DNA from: Planctomycetota bacterium
Lineage (GTDB): Bacteria; Planctomycetota; MHYJ01; JACQXL01; JAVHLO01
Direction: 5' to 3'
Length of the DNA: 8,754 nucleotides
Assembly: GCA_031082105.1 (NCBI GenBank)
Contig: JAVHLO010000134.1
Location: forward strand, 1-8,754
A program made the position numbers and the translations under genes. Positions 6,152-8,754 of the stretch are shown in pieces. Numbering within the stretch: position 1 is the first letter of the stretch; every line of letters starts with the position of its first letter. The notes below the pieces were generated by a model. The model made no database searches. It was not told the DNA's origin and saw only the letters and a program-made list of their open reading frames with translations.

Positions 6152-6178
6152 TTCTGTGCGTTTTGTGCCTTTTCGTGG
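6152..6178 (+). repeat. Short 9-bp periodic repeat in the permease-TolC gap
   Basis: TTCTGTGCG, TTTTGTGCC and TTTTCGTGG are three consecutive degenerate 9-base units in the 183-bp gap before the outer-membrane factor gene. The T/G-rich strand is unlike the GC-rich surroundings and resembles dispersed TTTGTGCC-type repeats that I recall from environmental genomes. The rest of the gap shows nothing I can assign. Confidence 0.4.
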
Positions 6179-6253
6179 CAAATGACATAAGCTCGGTCGG
6201 GACCCGGTGAAGCGAGGATTCCTGCTGTTCCACGTGACTTGTTTGTGCGGTTC

Positions 6254-7837
6254 ATGGCCAGTCCCAACGACATGAATGGCGGAAAGACTCTCGCGCGAGC
6301 GACCCTCGTGCTGGTTGCGGCGCTGGCCGTCCTGGCCGTGGCGGCCGTCCCGTGTCCGCTCGCCGGCGAAGATATCACCTCCGACAGCGAAGACCGCAAG
6401 CAGACCACCGTGAACCTGGCGATACGCGACGCGGTCGCGCAGGCAATCGAGGAGAACCTCGGCGTCAACGCGAAACGGATCGAATGGAAGATCGCAACGA
6501 CCGACATCGACGCGGCAAACGCGCAGTACGATCCCGTGCTGTATGGCGAAGGCCACTACGGCGAAAGCAGGACCGCCGGGGCGGCAATGCCGCTGCTGGG
6601 CGGACTTCTTGGCGGTGAACCAACGAACGAGAAGAAGTGGAGAGGCCGGCTCGGCATGCAGGGAAAGTTCCCGCTGGGGACGACGATGGACATCTTCTAC
6701 CAGTCCGAACGGCTCGAGACCGACACGGAGCTGCTGCTTTTCACGCCGTTCAACCCGACCTACAAAACCGAACTTAGCCTGTCGGTGACGCAGCCACTCT
6801 TGAAGAAGGGCGGCCTCGAATACGGCACGGCCGATGAGTATATCGCGCAGAACAACCTCACCCGTGCGGAACTGGCGATCGTGCTCGCGGCGGAGACGCT
6901 CATCTCAGACGTCGAGAATGCATACTGGGACCTGGTCGCCTCGCTGAAAGAGCGCGACGTCAGGTCCAAGTCGATCGATCTCGCAAAGAAGTTCTGCGAT
7001 GATGTACGCGATAAGCTCAGGAACGGACACGCCACGGAGGTCGATCTCCGGTCCGCCGAGACGGACGTCGCGGTCCAATGCGAGTCGCTCTGCATCGTCG
7101 AACAGCAGATTCAGGACAACCAGAACAGGCTGCGCCACCTGATAGCGCCGTTCAAGTACCCCCTGGCCGAGACGGTCATCTACGTCCCCACCGACAATCC
7201 CGCCATCATGGCGAACCGGGCTGACATCGATTCCTGCGTCCAGGCGGCCTTGAAGTGCCGGCCCGAGGTGCTTATGAAAGACATCGAGCTCAAGAATGCG
7301 GAGATTCAGCTCGGAAAATCGCGGAACGAGCTGTTGCCGACCTTTGACTTGAAACTCACCGGCAGCGCCAAATCGACCTCCGACGCGTACACGCGGTCGG
7401 CGTCGGAGGTGCTCGGCGTCGACTACCCGCAGTGGGAGGCCGGGTTCTACTTCGAGGTGCCGATCGGCAACGCGGCGGCCTGGTCCGCGCACAGGCGCAA
7501 CCGATACACACAGGAGCTGATCAAGCTGGAGCGGGCCAACCTCGAGCAGCAGATCGCGCAGGAGGTGAAGCAGGCCGCGAACGCGTTCGATACTGCGTTC
7601 GTTCGTGTCGACACCGCATCGAAATCGCTCGACCTGGCGGTGAAACGCTACCTGGCCGAGAAGGAGCGGTTCGAACAGCAGCATTCGACGGCGTACCAGG
7701 TGCTGCAGATGTTGCGCGACATCGTGCAGGCGGAGCTGAGCCTGGAGAAGTCGAAGGTGGAGAGCAACAAGGCCTACTCGCGGCTCGAGAAGTCCCGCGG
7801 CACGCTCCTCTCGGACCGCGGGCTGCAGGTGAAGTAG
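6254..7837 (+). CDS. TolC-family outer membrane efflux protein
   Basis: A 527-residue outer-membrane factor that would provide the exit channel for the adaptor/ABC pump. An N-terminal signal peptide (hydrophobic residues about 16-34, likely cleaved near LAG-ED) is followed by the first outer-membrane-efflux repeat. That repeat has a beta segment with SLSVTQPLLKKGG (175-187) and long coiled helices (about 200-296). The second repeat begins with RPEVLMKDIELKNAEI (336-351), has the beta segment FYFEVPIGN (398-406), and ends with another long helical hairpin (about 415-520). The internal duplication and alternating beta and coiled-coil segments are diagnostic. A cysteine lies in the leader region, but the residues before it (AVP) do not fit a lipobox. 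The start is uncertain: TTG 6239, ATG 6254 and ATG 6272 are in frame, none with a convincing ribosome site, and all keep the signal peptide. It is the last gene of the efflux cluster. Confidence 0.88.
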   Translation: MASPNDMNGGKTLARATLVLVAALAVLAVAAVPCPLAGEDITSDSEDRKQTTVNLAIRDAVAQAIEENLGVNAKRIEWKIATTDIDAANAQYDPVLYGEGHYGESRTAGAAMPLLGGLLGGEPTNEKKWRGRLGMQGKFPLGTTMDIFYQSERLETDTELLLFTPFNPTYKTELSLSVTQPLLKKGGLEYGTADEYIAQNNLTRAELAIVLAAETLISDVENAYWDLVASLKERDVRSKSIDLAKKFCDDVRDKLRNGHATEVDLRSAETDVAVQCESLCIVEQQIQDNQNRLRHLIAPFKYPLAETVIYVPTDNPAIMANRADIDSCVQAALKCRPEVLMKDIELKNAEIQLGKSRNELLPTFDLKLTGSAKSTSDAYTRSASEVLGVDYPQWEAGFYFEVPIGNAAAWSAHRRNRYTQELIKLERANLEQQIAQEVKQAANAFDTAFVRVDTASKSLDLAVKRYLAEKERFEQQHSTAYQVLQMLRDIVQAELSLEKSKVESNKAYSRLEKSRGTLLSDRGLQVK

Positions 7838-7950
7838 GCCCTGTCCGCTGCGGACCGCTCTCGACGCCACCCGCTACGTTCGCGCCTATGATACATGGTG
7901 CGGCGAGCGTGAATGCGTGCGTGGGTGAGTGAGTACATGCAATCGACGCT

Positions 7951-7970
7951 GCGACCGTGAGAGAGCGGTA
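7951..7970 (+). repeat. Dispersed repeat copy 1 (GCGACCGT...GAGCGGTA)
   Basis: A 20-base unit with short inverted ends (ACCG/CGGT), repeated 107 bases downstream with two substitutions. It resembles dispersed GCGACCGTGAGGGAGCGG elements I recall from Planctomycetes and Hydrogenedentes type genomes. Confidence 0.5.
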
Positions 7971-8057
7971 TTGGTTTTGGCTTGTGGACTTGCGCTGGCC
8001 AGCCTAGAGCGGGGAGGGCGAGGCTCCTGCCGAGCCGCGACTGCGGGAATCAGTGCC

Positions 8058-8077
8058 GCGACCGTAAGGGAGCGGTA
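8058..8077 (+). repeat. Dispersed repeat copy 2 (GCGACCGT...GAGCGGTA)
   Basis: Second copy of the 20-base unit, same strand, 18 of 20 identical to 7951-7970. It is followed by GGCATGCG and lies close to the CTGCCGA-containing repeat fragments. Confidence 0.5.
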
Positions 8078-8313
8078 GGCATGCGCAGACTGTGATTGAA
8101 AGGGGGCAAGCCTCTGCCGAATCAAGCGGCCTGCCCGGATGCTGACAGGGAAGCACAAGGACGCGAGGGTTACGACATCGCACGGCACGCCCGGTGAATG
8201 GGACGGACCTGTTGAGCCGGGAAACCACCGGAACGGCCGAACGCTTCGTGTCTTGGCGAGGCAAATACCGTCTAATCAAAGATGTGACCCCTACCGCCCG
8301 ATGTTATTCCCAT

Positions 8314-8320
8314 GTGAGGG
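8314..8320 (+). promoter_or_regulatory. Ribosome binding site selecting the GTG start at 8328
   Basis: GTGAGGG ends seven bases before GTG 8328. The alternative in-frame ATGs at 8301 and 8337 have no such site, so this site decides the start of the cyclase-like gene. Confidence 0.55.
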
Positions 8321-8327
8321 TCGTTCC

Positions 8328-8754
8328 GTGAATCGAATGGTTGCCGTGTGCGATATCCTGGGGTTTCGTCATACTGTTCTTACGCACCCATTGAATCAAG
8401 TGGTTCATGACCACCTCCTCACACTTCGACAGGTCGTGGGGGCAGCGGTAGCGCAGAAAGACATCACTCCCGATTACGCCCCTGGCCTGCGCGACCTCCG
8501 AGAGCAGCACCGTGTTGGCATGGGTTGGTTCTCGGACACGATTCTGATCTACGGGCTAGACGGAACATCCGAAGCGTCTCGAAAGGTACTCGAGACTGTT
8601 GGATGGCTCCTGTTGTACTCCCTTCTCGGCACCAGACTGAGAATCCGTGCTGGAGTTGATTTCGGCGAACTGCATGTGGATCAAGCAAGCGAAATCTTTG
8701 TCGGGAAGGCTCTGGTGGGCGCCCATGATCTTGAGGAGGCACAGGACTGGGCAG
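8328..8754 (+). CDS. Cyclase-homology-like protein, 5' part (runs off the window)
   Basis: An open frame of 142 codons continues past the window end. The pattern resembles a class III nucleotide-cyclase fold. A first strand VAVCDILGF carries D9, where cyclases have the first metal aspartate. WFSDTILIY carries D70, where cyclases have the GD hairpin. Then come RIRAGVDFGEL (105-115), like the L-R-x-G-x-x-x-G strand, and VGKALVGAHDLEE (125-137), like the G-D-x-V-N-x-A-A-R-L-E helix. Both metal aspartates appear kept, but the aligned transition-state Asn and Arg are V130 and D134, and the base-contacting Lys before GD is Gly or Trp. Small proteins of this kind are usually annotated hypothetical. 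Codon use is somewhat less GC-rich than in the efflux genes. Start GTG 8328 is chosen for its ribosome site. Whether it makes a cyclic nucleotide is unknown. Confidence 0.65.
   Translation, partial: MNRMVAVCDILGFRHTVLTHPLNQVVHDHLLTLRQVVGAAVAQKDITPDYAPGLRDLREQHRVGMGWFSDTILIYGLDGTSEASRKVLETVGWLLLYSLLGTRLRIRAGVDFGELHVDQASEIFVGKALVGAHDLEEAQDWA

Larger units (their letters stand above)
7838..8327. other. Non-coding spacer with degenerate dispersed repeats
   Basis: I see no credible gene in these 490 bases. Several repeat fragments are visible: GTCCGCTGCGGAC (7843-7855, 5-bp stem), a GCTGGCCAGC palindrome (7994-8003), and GGCTC-CTGCC-GAGCC (8022-8036). GCGACCGTGAGAGAGCGGTA (7951-7970) recurs as GCGACCGTAAGGGAGCGGTA (8058-8077), 18 of 20 identical. 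The CTGCCGA core at 8027-8033 recurs near 8114. The segment marks the end of the efflux cluster. No hairpin followed by a T-run was found, so its terminator is not evident. Confidence 0.6.

Noticed and set aside
6350..6370. Possible lipobox in the TolC-like leader
   Set aside because: The cysteine is preceded by AVP and followed by P, which does not fit the lipobox consensus. Ordinary signal peptidase cleavage after LAG is more plausible.
7886..8188. Reverse-strand open frame of 100 codons after the TolC gene
   Set aside because: It translates the dispersed repeat fragments, is rich in R, S and P, and has no recognisable domain or ribosome site.
8230..8255. GGAAC followed by a TCT motif as an ECF-sigma promoter for the cyclase-like gene
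   Set aside because: Spacing and second box are off consensus, and such matches are common by chance in GC-rich DNA.
8464..8742. Reverse-strand open frame of 92 codons at the right edge
   Set aside because: It is antisense to the cyclase-like reading frame, which has conserved-looking motifs and a ribosome site.

Overview
This is a GC-rich, densely coding window in which every gene I can support lies on the + strand. It probably comes from an uncultured diderm (Gram-negative-type) bacterium. A TolC-type outer-membrane channel argues for two membranes, and the mix of SpoIIM-like and Yip1-like membrane proteins, a GxxExxY cassette and abundant short interspersed palindromic repeats recalls environmental lineages such as Planctomycetes or Hydrogenedentes. 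That taxonomic guess is weak. No rRNA, tRNA or CRISPR array was seen.

Layout. (1) Positions 1-322: a 72-residue two-helix membrane peptide with a strong Shine-Dalgarno and a textbook terminator, forming a self-contained transcription unit. (2) 516-1124: a SpoIIM/DUF95-family membrane protein. (3) 1231-7837: a putative efflux operon behind a good sigma70-like promoter (1145-1173). It encodes a Yip1-domain membrane protein, a HlyD/MacA-type adaptor, a MacB/LolD-type ATPase, a MacB/FtsX-type permease and a TolC-like outer-membrane factor. (4) 4318-4781, between ATPase and permease: a GxxExxY (PD-(D/E)xK-like) gene framed by inverted arms of a 10-bp periodic repeat, which looks like an inserted cassette. 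(5) 7838-8327: a non-coding spacer with degenerate interspersed repeats. (6) 8328-end: the 5' part of a gene that resembles a class III nucleotide-cyclase domain but has substitutions at catalytic positions; it runs off the window.

How the genes fit together. The order Yip1 - adaptor - ATPase - permease is that of Bacillus subtilis yknWXYZ, a MacAB-like system in which the Yip1-family protein YknW assists the transporter and which protects against the SDP toxin. Here a TolC partner is added, as expected if the same module works across two membranes. The adaptor and ATPase genes overlap by one base, while the other junctions are long and three of them carry repeat elements, one with a gene inside. 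The most novel leads are the GxxExxY cassette, the degenerate cyclase-like gene at the right edge, and the YknW-type tripartite pump with a SpoIIM-like neighbour and a small membrane peptide upstream.
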